A DNA stretch of 64,000 bases from Macrothele yani (lineage: Eukaryota; Arthropoda; Arachnida; Araneae; Macrothelidae). Where the stretch lies: NCBI GenBank assembly GCA_039090855.1, contig CM076996.1, positions 51,240,469-51,304,468 of the forward strand, written 5' to 3'. The notes below the pieces were generated by a model. It did no database searches. It was given only the letters and a program-made list of their open reading frames with translations, and was not told the DNA's origin. Each line of letters opens with the position of its first letter. The stretch's first letter is position 1. Below are positions 52,308 through 61,599 of this stretch, one piece after another. A program made the position numbers and the translations under genes.

Positions 52308-52316
52308 GAGCAGTGA
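51900..52316 (+). pseudogene. hAT-D transposase remnants
   Basis: The Met at 51900 starts KRASVASSSSGVKKN and a stop; a shifted frame then reads QQYKECYSLEFPCLQRSRVS. This parallels the hAT-C N-terminus (QYSQFFLDSYTNKFPFIVKS), so hAT-D is a relative with most of the transposase deleted. The frame at 52083-52316 (KYPECLFFPAEHITKLPRHN) could be a distal coding scrap. No catalytic residues remain; it would need help from a full element to move. Confidence 0.55.
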
Positions 52317-54170
52317 GTGTGTTGTCTGGAGTATTAGATAATGTGAGAGGACAAACTGGTGTAGGTCTGATTTTAGGTGAAAAGATTAAGAACAACTTGA
52401 TTCACTTATAGCTGCATAAGTGAGAGAATTCTTTGGATTCGTTTGAAAGTGAAACTTCAGAGAATAGCAATTGCTATAGTGTATGCTCCTTGTTACTTGC
52501 AACCTTCTGATTAGAAGGAAGATTTCTGGAATGAGCTAAAAGCTGTTTTGAGCTAGTTTGGTGCTAAAAAGAAAGATATAATAGCAGGGGATTTCAGTGT
52601 TGGAGTAGGTGTACAGATTGCAATTTCTAACAGTGTTCTGGGTAAGTTTAATTATCCTTGTATGAATGATAATGGTGAAAGTTTAATTGAACTCTGCATT
52701 CAAAAAGGTTTGTGTGTATCTAATATGTTTTTCAACCACAAGTATATCCACACATATACTTGGGAAAATCGTACTCTGGGTCAAAAGAGTGTGATAGATT
52801 TTGTTGTCTACGATCAGCGTCTGAAACACTTAGTTGTTGAAACTTGTGTGATAAGAGGTGCAGATGTTGGCTCTGATCATTACTTGGTAGTGTCACGAGT
52901 GAAACTGAATGTTGGTTGGGGGAAAAGGAATAGGAAGATGCCTAGGATGGAAAGAATAAAGATTGAAAGGCACCCTGAAGATCATCAGTATTATTCTGAC
53001 TTAATCAGAAAAGCATTATTCTGACTTACTCAGGGAATGACTGAAGGAGCTGAAGTCTTGTGAGAGGGATGTAGAAAAGAAGTGGGAATGTTTTAAAAAC
53101 TGTGTTGGCACTGCTGCTGAAGAGGTCTGTGGCACCACAATAGTGAGTAAAGATAGAGCTGATGCTTGGTGGAATAGTGAAATTGAAGAGGCAGTAAAGA
53201 GAAAAAAGGATGCCTATTAGGGGATGTTGCAAAGTAGAGTTTTAGTGGATGAATATCGCTGCAAGAAGCGTGAAGCCACTAAGCTGGTTTGCCAGAGTAA
53301 GGCAAAAGATAGGAAAGAAGAGCTGGAAAGGAATGAATTGTTTTTTGTTTTTTTGGAAAGATAGGTAGACTTTCTGGAAGTACATGAGACTCAGGAAAAA
53401 TAGAGGAAACAAAGTTGTAAGTTTTTGTGAAGAATAGGGTCGAGGAAGTGATATGGGAGCCCAATGAGTTAAGTGAAAGATGGAGTAAATACTTCTGTGA
53501 ATTACTAGATCAAGAAAGCAAAGGTGATTCTGAGATAGAAGCAGATGATGTCACAGTGAAAGATGGAAGCACAGTAGGATCTCAAGAGAAGAGGTGTATA
53601 AAGCTCTAAAATATCTTCAGAACGGTAAGGCACCAGGAGTTGATGGCATAACTGCGGAGATGTTGAAATATGGTGGTGATTGTAATTGACTGGTTAACTC
53701 AAATTTGCCAGTTGTACTGGATTTTAGGAGTGGTCCCTTGGGATTGGAAGGATGCTATCATTGTTCCCTTGTATAAGGGAAAAGGGAATCAGACTGACTG
53801 CAAGAACTATTGTGGTATTAGCCTACTGAGTGTGCCAAGGAAAGTGTTTGGTAAGGTCATTATTGAAAAAGTATGAGGTCTTACAACAGAGAAAGTGTGG
53901 GATGTTCAGAGTGGTTTTATGTCTGGTAAAGGCTGCACTAACCAAATTTGTGCATTACGCATGATGATTGAAAAGTATCTGGCTGTTGGTAAGAAAATTT
54001 TTGCTGCCTTCATAGATTTAGAGAAAGCTTACTACCGAGTAAATAAGACACTTTTGTGGAAGGTATTGAATGAATATGGTGTTACTGGGAATCTACTTAA
54101 TAGTGTAAAAGCCATGCTGGCAGTAGAGCTTGTGTACATGTGAATGGTGTTTTATCAAAATGGTTTTCTA
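52314..54170 (+). pseudogene. LINE-alpha endonuclease and RT fragments (copy 3)
   Basis: Broken pieces in order: NDNGESLIELCIQKGLCVSN, then LGQKSVIDFVVYDQRLKHLV (52662-53024, endonuclease end). Next are VEEVIWEPNELSERWSKYFC (53427-53609) and LLSVPRKVFGKVIIEKV (53670-53876). Last is GFMSGKGCTNQICALRMMIE, then AAFIDLEKAYYRVNKTLLWK (53895-54143, RT motif A). Motifs B and C are missing because the sequence ends at 54177. Many stops and a short duplicated stretch near 53005 (GCATTATTCTGACTTA). Confidence 0.85.
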
Positions 54171-54230
54171 TTGTAAATATAAACAAGAACTCAAAGATCT
54201 GTTATTAGGCGTAGATACTTAATTTATTTT

Positions 54231-54270
54231 GCAAACTTTCGCTTCCAACGGGAAGCTTCGTCAGGCAGCG
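54231..54270 (-). ncRNA. Hammerhead-like core, PLE-2 3' UTR
   Basis: On the minus strand: TGC, core CTGACGA (54264-54258), an extra A, stem GCTTCC/GGAAGC with a CGTT loop, GAAA (54240-54237), then GTTT and GCA. TGC/GCA can close stem I. Same layout as in P2 and P4 although the stem sequences are unrelated, which argues for conserved structure. Confidence 0.45.
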
Positions 54271-54370
54271 GAAAAATAAATAAATAGAATCAGATCATAA
54301 ATTCAATTCAAATATGTCAAACAATCAAACAAGTGCTAGAGTGCTCACGAGCTCATAATGGTCATGTTGC

Positions 54371-55103
54371 TCATGACGGGCACGCTCGCTGTATACCTAG
54401 AATTATGCTCCAAATCGGAGACAGTTCCATCGTGATGCCAGTGTTGCAGGATTCGTGGTGCGTCAGGATTTCGATAGTTTTGCATACAGCCGTAGGTCTT
54501 GGTCCATCGTAAGGGGCTAACATGCGCAGATCAGACCAAATGGGTAAGGCTCCCAGGCTGGCGTCATCCCGAGCTAGAGCTGTGCTCTGTTTGCTATTCC
54601 TCACATCACACTGGTGTTCTTTTATATGGACCTTGAATGACCTCTTGGTCATACTGATGTAGACTTTCCGAGATGAGTCCGGGTATTTAAGAGGTACGGC
54701 GTACACTCCCGCCTGGTTCTCGACCTCCGTATTACAACAGTCTGGTGCGAGAAGTGACAGTTTTCGGCGACTGAATTCCAACATCAAGGTTGAACTTTTT
54801 TAAGGAATTTTTGATGGCATAAGTAAGCCCAGGAATGTATGGGATGGACCCAACAAACTTTCTTTTCTGCGTCAGACCAGTGAGCAATCTTCTCTCATCT
54901 TTTCTAGCTGCTTTAGAGATGATTTGCTCAATATGGCCCATGTCGTATCCAGCGTTGTGGGCTAGGACCCTAAGGCTGCGCAGCTCATCTTCAAGATTGT
55001 CAGAGGTAGACGTGAGGTCATAGGCTCTGCTCGCTCGGTGTCTGAAGAGCTCATATTTGTGCTCAAGAGGTCCCGCTGATCCAGGTAGGATAGGGTTTTG
55101 CAT
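54371..55103 (-). pseudogene. PLE-2 linker and GIY-YIG-type endonuclease
   Basis: The first frame (55103-54732) is a helical linker (SKAARKDERRLLTGLTQKRK, then YIPGLTYAIKNSLKKFNLDV). The second (54787-54371) includes a Cys pair (DCCNTE), AGVYAVPLKYPDSSRKVYIS and MTKRSFKVHIKEHQCDVRN. GVY..VYIS is a GIY-YIG variant; the second motif has Ser-Met where Gly-Ser/Thr is usual. The frames overlap by about 55 bp, so one indel separates them. The change in the second motif suggests weakened nuclease function. Confidence 0.82.
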
Positions 55104-55124
55104 GTGAGAAAGTTTATAAAAAAC

Positions 55125-55763
55125 TTAAGTGTGCAGTTCTCCTGTGGGGCACCTTGATACTAGTACAGCCAGGAATGGGAGGATTCCATGTACTTCGTAT
55201 TCGGCTGTGAAACGTAAGTCACGATGGGCCGCGTTCAGATCATTGAGAAACTTTTTTAAGGCCTCAAGTCCATTACTCCATACGAAAAAGATATCATCTG
55301 CATAACGAAGCCATAATTTTGGGGATGGTCCTGGCGACTGCGGTAGTGTATCCTCCAAAGGTCTTAGTACAGCTTCAGCTAACACAGCGGAAAGAGCAAA
55401 TCCCATGGGGGCTCCTTTCGTTTGCCAATAAATTTTGGATTCGAAAACGAAATAGTTTGAATCGTTAAGTAGGTCCAGAATTTTGGCATTGGCGTTAGCC
55501 TGCTGGAACAAACCGGAAGCTTCTAGTGATCTCTTTAGATTATCTGTTGCTTCGGTTACAGGGATTGACGGGTATAAGGCTTCCACATCAAAACTTCCCA
55601 TCACATGTATGGTTGATAGCTTGAAACCTTTCAATCTATCAACAAAGTCTTTAGATGACACTAGGACTTGATTCGTTGCCAGAAGAAATGGCAGGAAAAA
55701 TCTTGCCATTGCTTTTTCTAAATATGCCGATGGGGCCTTCTTCTTTGGTACAATTGGTCGCAT
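55125..55763 (-). pseudogene. PLE-2 reverse transcriptase
   Basis: 212 codons: MRPIVPKKKAPSAYLEKAMA, then GSFDVEALYPSIPVTEATDN (motif A; SFDVxxLYPSIP is the PLE signature). KGAPMGFALSAVLAEAVLRP is motif B, LRYADDIFFVW is motif C (YADD) and LRFTAEYEVHGILPFLAVLV follows. All polymerase acidic residues are present. PLE RTs are close to telomerase RT in sequence. The frame stops at 55125; the linker continues after a short break. Confidence 0.92.
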
Positions 55764-55819
55764 CAGAAACCCACTCTTATTATGTTAACGCGGCCAAAGA
55801 TCCTTGGGATGCAGGGACC

Positions 55820-56287
55820 TCAAGGCCGCTTAACTGTGTTCTGAATTTCAGTCGGCAAATTTGGCATTTTAGAGGCCCTTTGAATTTTCGCCAACCAGGA
55901 GTTCAAAGGATCTCTTGGTACGAGTACGGATTCTGATTGTGCGATAAATTCTTCCAACTTCGCTTTGTATTCCGTTGTATTCATCACGGCAATCTGACCA
56001 GAACGATCGGTGAGAGTGAACACGATATCGGGCTCTTTTCGTAGTTTCGACAAATTTTCTCTCATCCTTGAATTGGAGCCTCCATTATCTGCTTTTATGT
56101 CCCTCTCTAGCAGGTGTGCGCACTTGAATTGGATGGTGTCCCTTTCCTCAGTTGGGAAATTGTGAAGGACTCCCTCGATGGCTGGAATGACCCGCTTAGG
56201 TTGTACTGTGCTTGGGGGTGCAAATTTTTGGGCCTTTCTGCAGAATCTTCATTTCCTCTGGAAAACTCCCATCATCGATTTCGGACA
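55820..56287 (-). pseudogene. PLE-2 N-terminal region
   Basis: A start-like MSEIDDGSFPEEMKIL at 56287 shifts frame, then QPKRVIPAIEGVLHNFPTEE and RDTIQFKCAHLLERDIKADN follow. An open 81-codon stretch to 55820 reads MRENLSKLRKEPDIVFTLTD (PLEs usually have IVxTxADK), then TTEYKAKLEEFI. This is the N-terminal extension of PLE RTs. It is broken from the RT by about 55 bp of shifted frame. A 22-bp piece of it (near 56122) recurs near 56931. Confidence 0.75.
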
Positions 56288-56290
56288 TTT

Positions 56291-57770
56291 TAGGGTATTA
56301 AGGCAACAATTTATCTTATCCGTGTGAAACAAATGTCGTTTTGTACTAATTAATTGATGCTGTACAACTTTGTAATTGAAAATTTTGCTCTATCTCTTTT
56401 CGTTTTCGATTTGCAATAGCTAACCCGCGTTTCACCACTAGGGACGCTGCTACCGGTTGCGTTCGATCAGGCGTAGTTGCTTTACTATACCGTTATCTCA
56501 CTTGCATAACTGTACCTCTCTTCATTCGCAAGTTATTCCAGGCTAAAGGGACTTTCCTATGCACCCTGTATATATTATATCTTTCCATATATTTTCACTA
56601 CAGCTAGTAGACATTAGTGATATTTTAGAACTGTTGTTTGTTTAGGCTATTCAGTACAGCCTAAACAAACAACAGTTCTAAAATATTACTAACGTCTACT
56701 GTGACAGCCTTAGATGGAGCCACAGAACAACATCAAGCCAGAACATGTGCCTGCATTGAGCAATGAAATACGACTACATGCACTAACGTGTTTCATGGGA
56801 GTTACGTGAAGATCAGTATTGCACTTAGTAGAACCGGCCGCAAAATCGGCAGGGATACCACTGAGGAAGGCAGCAACGTAAATGCTGTTGATACTAGTTT
56901 GGTCACATCTAGGTGTTGGAGGCAGAACTTGAATTGGATGGTGTCCCTCAAAGGTTTTTTATGGTTTTTATTTGATTTTACCCTTCCTTTTCTTTATTCG
57001 TATTCTGTGGTTTTATATTGTTGACTTCAGTTTGTCTATTCAATTCATGAGTTTTAAGGAATTGTCTGCAAGTTGCCTTTAACTGCTAGCTGCGTTATTC
57101 CAGTATTGGTTTTGATGAATCATTTTATTGTTGAAATTGCAACTTTGACTCACCATGCATGTCCTATCATATTGATACGGCCTTAAACGTGAAAATGTCA
57201 ACTGTCGAGCATTTTTGAAGAACTGGCTGGAAATTAATACCAGACCCGTATGCCAATGTCGTGAATACGAATAGTGTTTCGTCGAAAATTGGATGATACA
57301 CTTGGACAGCACTGAAGTGAATTCTGTCATTTTTCAAAATTGTTGTTCAAATGATTGATAACAATATTACCTTCGACATTTTCGTCTCATAGCGTCCTGC
57401 ACCATAGACATTATAATATGTAACATGTGAAACAGTAACAATAACAATAGTTAATCTATTGTTTTAACAAAAGTCATATTTTATTAAATTACACTGTGTG
57501 ACACAATTTTTGTTACTGGGTAGTAACTGTTATTTCCTGATTGTTTATGCTTAGAAAGTATAGAAAAGGGCTATTATTCCCCACAAACTTTGCTTTTGTG
57601 GCCAGGGTAGGGATATTTTATTTATTTATTTCCAATAAGGAAATGGGCAAATTTGTGATTTTTTGTTCATATGAATCAAAATTAACATGTTTTTATACTA
57701 CAGTTATATAAAAATGTCCACAAAAGATTTAGAAGTGAATAGTTTTGAGATTTACAATTATACTGTAAAC
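56291..57770. other. Non-coding stretch with one long hairpin
   Basis: About 1.5 kb without coding sense. It contains the hairpin at 56606-56702 and a short repeat of PLE-2 sequence at about 56931-56952 (ACTTGAATTGGATGGTGTCC, also at about 56122). Nothing else recognised. Confidence 0.5.
56606..56702. repeat. Long hairpin
   Basis: Arms of about 43 bp each separated by about 9 bp: the left arm ends TTGTTTGTTTAGGCT and the right begins AGCCTAAACAAACAA. Only two or three mismatches (ATATTTTAGAACTG pairs with CAGTTCTAAAATAT). No ends or target duplication identified. Confidence 0.9.
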
Positions 57771-57776
57771 CTCTTT
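57771..57776. repeat. Left 6-bp target duplication of hAT-E
   Basis: CTCTTT, repeated at 60359-60364. Confidence 0.7.
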
Positions 57777-57903
57777 CAGATATGCCAACTCTCCGGATTT
57801 AGGCAGGAGACTCCAGATTTTCAGCCATTCCTCCTGCCTTTCGGATAAATGTTAAATTCTCCCGATTTTCGCCAATAATTAGCCGTTACAATGGTCGAAA
57901 TGA

Positions 57904-57961
57904 TCGACGCAGAAAAAAGATTTTGAACCGCTTGTGAAATATTTTTCTTTCTGCGTCGATG
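57904..57961. repeat. Hairpin in hAT-E
   Basis: ATCGACGCAGAAA and its exact complement TTTCTGCGTCGAT are separated by about 31 bp. Confidence 0.85.
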
Positions 57962-57973
57962 TAAGATGGCATT
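57962..57973. repeat. Left target duplication of the SINE
   Basis: TAAGATGGCATT; the right copy at 58206-58217 is TAAGACGGCATT (one mismatch). Confidence 0.85.
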
Positions 57974-58205
57974 GCCGCCCTGGTGGCGCAGTGGTCTAAG
58001 GCGTTGGCCTCTGATCATTCGTCCGTAAGGGGTCCGGGTTCGAATCCCGGTCAGGCATGGATGTTGTGTTTGTCTTACGGCACTGGCTCTCTCCCTTCCC
58101 TGGAACCAGTGACCCTAAACTAGGGACGGGCGACTGCTTATAGCCCATTGAGTTGCTCACGGTGGTCGTTAAACCTCCAATCAAAAAAAAAAATAAATAA
58201 ATAAA
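57974..58205 (+). mobile_element. tRNA-derived SINE, full length
   Basis: 232 bp. The head is tRNA-like, with an A box (TGGCGCAGTGGTCTAAGG) and a B box (GGTTCGAATCCC). The body is non-tRNA (58060-58180) and the tail A-rich with (AAAT)n. Polymerase III promoter boxes are both intact, so it could still be transcribed. The head folds poorly as an acceptor stem, so it is not a functional tRNA. A body-only copy lies at 59748-59880. Confidence 0.93.
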
Positions 58206-58217
58206 TAAGACGGCATT
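58206..58217. repeat. Right target duplication of the SINE
   Basis: TAAGACGGCATT, matching 57962-57973 with one mismatch. Confidence 0.85.
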
Positions 58218-58268
58218 TACAGTCACCAGTATCGTACTTTTCCTCTCCTCATATCTGCAAAAAGAAAG

Positions 58269-58292
58269 CCACCCCGGTTGCGCAGTGGTGTT
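58269..58292 (+). mobile_element. SINE head scrap
   Basis: GCCACCCCGGTTGCGCAGTG resembles the start of the SINE head (A box region) and then breaks off. Very short, so the call is weak. Confidence 0.4.
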
Positions 58293-58457
58293 TTATGTTG
58301 GTTACAAACACACTCGCGTGCCAGCATATTTCGATTGCTCAATCGAAATATTTCAATCCCCTGCAACCATCCACTTAGATAGGCACTGTAACTGGAGTGC
58401 TCAAACGACGTGCCGACCAGAGTTCTCCAAAATGAGTAGTCTAATTACGCGTCTAGT

Positions 58458-58627
58458 GCACATCGAAATTTTACCAACGCGTAAAAATCTGCATCTGGAA
58501 TTTTTCGCGGCGCGTAAAAGTATGCGCTGGGAATTTTTCTGGGCGCATAAAAATATGCATCGGTAATTTTTCTCGGAGCGTAAAACTACTTATCGAAGAA
58601 TTTTATCAATTCATAAAATACGCATCG
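58458..58627 (+). repeat. 33-bp minisatellite, about five units
   Basis: Successive units share a core like GAATTTTTC.CGGCGCGTAA and then AAA.TATGC, at a 33-bp period. Units diverge by 20-30%, so the array is old. Confidence 0.8.
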
Positions 58628-58639
58628 GGACGGTATTTC

Positions 58640-59335
58640 GTCTTTCAGAGACGGAAGTAAACGAAATAAAGATTTTTTCCGTAATCGTAATTTCTTTTTC
58701 CTGTGATAATGCCTCTGTCCAGTATTGTTGTTATTTATCATTTTATTCCGCAAATATTTGTATTTCGGTTTGAAAATGGAGAAAAAATTTCCAAAAACAG
58801 AAATTCGAGGGCGAAAAATTTCGCTGTAATCTTTAGGCATGAGAGTGCGACGGCTTCGAGGAATTTTTCTTTTTCCGTCATAATATCGGTTATCCACGAG
58901 ATCGATGCATAACTGAATAGAAATTTTGGGGCAATTACTGGTGGAGGATGTTTTCTGCCTGAAACTTTCTAAACTTTTGAAAGAGGAAGCTTCGTCTTTC
59001 AAAACTTTCGGAAACGGAAGTTAGACGCAGTGAAGATTTCTCCCGTAATTGTAATTTAATTTTTCAGGTGATGTTTCCTCTGCCTAGTATTGTTGTTAAA
59101 TATCATTTTATTTCATAAATATTTGTATTTCAACTTGAAAATGGAGGGAAAATGTCCGAAAACGGAAATCAGACGTAGCAAAGATTTCCCCCGTAACTGT
59201 AATTTTTTTCCCCAACAATCAGAACTGTATCCTGTGTTCTTAAATATCCCCCCCCCCCCAAAAAAAAGTTTTGCATTTCAGTTTGATAACGGGGGGAGGG
59301 TCAGAAAACGAAAGTGACGAAGCTGAAAAATTTGT
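58640..59335 (+). repeat. Degenerate tandem repeats within hAT-E
   Basis: Three diverged units start near 58648, 59008 and 59157. Each begins with a GAAACGGAAGT-like word, then AAAGATTT..CCGTAA and CGTAATTT. The second and third are about 150 bp apart; the first is followed by a longer spacer that holds GTATTTC..TTGAAAATGGAG in both of the first two units. Confidence 0.65.
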
Positions 59336-59747
59336 AAAAATTGATGCATGATGTTCAAAAGTATTTATATTTTCAAAGTTACACTGTTCATCTTTTGTCT
59401 AAAATAGTGAAAGCTGTCGTGCATTCATGATGGATAAAATTGTCATCCAAGGGCATTAAAAAAAAACAATAATAAAGAAATGGGAAGGGAAACAAAGATA
59501 TCAGCAAATGAAAATTTTAGTTTAGTATTGAAACACCACAAGTTTGCAAGGCTAACATTGAACAAAATTAAGATTTTATTTTATGGTTTTTTAAATTATT
59601 ATTTTAAACACAGATAATATTAGTTTAGTTATTGTGGCATATGCAGAGATTTTTACTGCATATTTATTAATATAATTATGTTTTGTTTTGTGGTAAATGG
59701 CGTTCGCACAAAAGTTTTGCTGAAGCACATTTTCCAAAGTTTGCAAG

Positions 59748-59880
59748 TATGATGTTGTATTTGTCTTATGGCACTGGCTCTCTCCCTTCCCTGAAACCAG
59801 TGGCCCTAAATTGTGGATGGGCAACTGCTTATAGCCCACTAAGGTGCTTACTGTGGTCGTTAAGCCTCCAACCAAGAAGA
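59748..59880 (+). mobile_element. SINE body, truncated copy
   Basis: Begins ATGTTGTATTTGTCTTATGG, the body of the SINE at 57974-58205, without the tRNA head. About 90% similar by eye. It ends CGTTAAGCCTCCAACCAAGA. Confidence 0.88.
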
Positions 59881-60358
59881 AAGCTTGACACTTCCACATT
59901 TGTTTTGACAGATACCTCTGTCTCTCTCTATTCCAACACTGAAAAAACTGCTGACAGTTAAGTCCAGAATGAAATAAAAATGCTTTCAACGAAACTTTTG
60001 TAGATCTTAGCTCTCTTTAGAGAGCTAAATTGGCTACTGTACATTCACTAAATAAGGATAAAGATTAATTGTGATTAAATAATGTATCAAAAATTAAGTA
60101 CATATCTTGTATTAATTTTATTAATGTTATTAATTGTTTCTGGTTGACAACTATTTTTACTATGCTTTTTATTTTGCATATAAACATACAGTCTGCATTT
60201 AGAATAACTTTTTAAACATTAATAATGCTATGTACCAATAATACTACTTCTGGAAAATTGCTCCTGCATCTGAAAAATGTCGATAAAAAATAGCGCTCGT
60301 GATTTTATGAGCTGTAAAAAATCTCCTGATTTTTAGATTTTGAAGGTTGGCACATCTG

Positions 60359-60364
60359 CTCTTT
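60359..60364. repeat. Right 6-bp target duplication of hAT-E
   Basis: CTCTTT, matching 57771-57776. Confidence 0.7.
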
Positions 60365-60586
60365 TACAAATCAGCCCCCAAATGTAGTCTCCAATCATGT
60401 TCTCCATGTACTGTCCTTGGTGAAAGATGTTCAAAGTCTAGGATATCCTGGTGGAAGTGCTCGCCTTGCTACTCCAAGTATGCTCCTGTGTTCTTGAATT
60501 TATCAAAATGAGCATCAAGGATATGGACTTTGAATGACATAATGACATCCTGCAGCCTATTTTGCTGTAGTTCTTCACCAGTCTAA

Positions 60587-60590
60587 CCAG
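60587..60590. repeat. Left 4-bp target duplication of the solo LTR
   Basis: CCAG, repeated at 61371-61374. Confidence 0.75.
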
Positions 60591-61370
60591 TGTTGTAGTG
60601 ATCGGCTTTTGCCCCTTCACTCCCGGCCACTACTAGGTCACGATCGTCTAGATTATAAAAGCGCTGTGTCCGGAATTAAAATGAGTAATGGTAGATTGAA
60701 GATAAGCCTTGAATAAAATTCAGAGGACTAGAATTTCTTTTTAAACTACTTGCCTTTATTCGGCTTTAAGCATGGTTAAATTGCACTAATGGCCTGACTG
60801 AATAAAAGACTACAATGAATGAGGACTCGCCCCTCTGAAAGTATAGGACAATCACTCCCCAGTAAATACGAAAGTCCTAATTGCTTAGTGCATAGGAAAT
60901 AAAGACACGCGCTATGCGTGAATATCAGCCACCCTCGGTAGGAATCCCGGACCCCAGCCCTACGGGCTTACAGGAAGAGAGTCAGAAACGTCTCGTTCAA
61001 AGTAAGTAGAAGACCTGAACTGCCCTAAGCACCCAAGAACAGATGCTTTTAACCATCTTCATATTCGCCTATTTTTGCGGTTATCTTTAGAAACACGTCT
61101 CCTGCTTCGGTCTCTGCGATCCTTATAAGGCAATGCGTAGTTTCGCGATATTTACAGAAACACGCAAAATACTGCAAAGGGCAAAGCCCTCAACGACAAC
61201 GAGGACAAATTCTTCCTCTAGTTATTTTGGGGCGATTTCTTAGAATGAATTCTCCTTTGTCTTTCAAAAGCGAATAGCCTTTTACTTTATCAACTTTCCA
61301 GCGGGAAAACTAACTTTTAGGGGAAAGTCTATTTTCGATAAATTAAGGTTAATAATTCCACTTCACAACA
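60591..61370 (+). mobile_element. Solo LTR, 780 bp
   Basis: Begins TGTTGTAGTG and ends CACTTCACAACA (TG...CA with TGTTGT/ACAACA inverted tips), flanked by CCAG. Removing it plus one CCAG restores a continuous minus-strand reading (ENYVKLVRLVKNYSK), which proves the insertion. Orientation + is suggested by a TATA box and a downstream AATAAA. The 4-bp duplication fits many gypsy-type elements; the family is unknown. Confidence 0.88.
60654..60661 (+). promoter_or_regulatory. TATA box in the solo LTR
   Basis: TATAAAAG, about 63 bp into the LTR; followed by AATAAA at 60712-60717, which could be the polyadenylation signal. Consistent with U3-R order on the + strand. Confidence 0.5.
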
Positions 61371-61374
61371 CCAG
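61371..61374. repeat. Right 4-bp target duplication of the solo LTR
   Basis: CCAG, matching 60587-60590. Confidence 0.75.
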
Positions 61375-61599
61375 CTTCACATAGTTCTCGGCCTTGTGTT
61401 TACTCAGGAAGCTCCTAACAATTGTGACAAAGTTGTACCCTGCTGCTTTGTCCTTTGTAGTGAGCATATTGGGTAATTCCTTGCACTGCAGGATCTTCTT
61501 CATCTGTGGTCCAATGAAGACACCGGCTTTGACCTTTGCCTCAGACAGCTTGGAAGAAGTCTCACAGGTAGTTGAAAGCTACCAACTCCTTATCTAGAG

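Larger units (their letters stand above)
50936..54177 (+). mobile_element. LINE-alpha copy 3, with hAT-D inside, 3' end lost
   Basis: 5' UTR (50936-51200) matching 5455-5712, endonuclease start (KRPRLSECMIGVF, 51280), then hAT-D at 51448-52307. The endonuclease resumes at 52308 and the RT fragments run to 54170. It ends in the middle of the RT where PLE-2 begins. It follows copy 2 in the same orientation with no gap. Confidence 0.87.
54178..56290 (-). mobile_element. Penelope-like element PLE-2
   Basis: In minus orientation: N-terminal region (about 56287-55820), RT (55763-55125), a linker (55103-54732), GIY-YIG region (54787-54371) and the 3' UTR with a hammerhead-like core near 54235-54267. 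The coding frame is broken in at least four places. The 3' side joins LINE-alpha copy 3 at 54177. No target duplication was identified. Confidence 0.87.
57777..60358. mobile_element. hAT-E, non-coding, with SINEs inside
   Basis: 2582 bp. Ends CAGATATGCCAAC (57777) and CAGATGTGCCAAC (complement, ending 60358); subterminal AGGAGA words on both sides. No transposase frame, so it is non-autonomous. The end sequence (CAnAnnTGCCAA) and 6-bp duplication match hAT-C and hAT-D. The interior carries a SINE, a truncated SINE, a 33-bp minisatellite and degenerate ~150-bp repeats. Confidence 0.82.

Noticed and set aside
57975..58056. A functional tRNA gene
   Set aside because: A and B boxes are good, but the acceptor stem pairs poorly, and the unit continues into a SINE body with an A-rich tail and target duplications.
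58458..58627. CRISPR-like array (five regular 33-bp units)
   Set aside because: Units are contiguous without spacers and diverged, in a eukaryotic transposon: a minisatellite.
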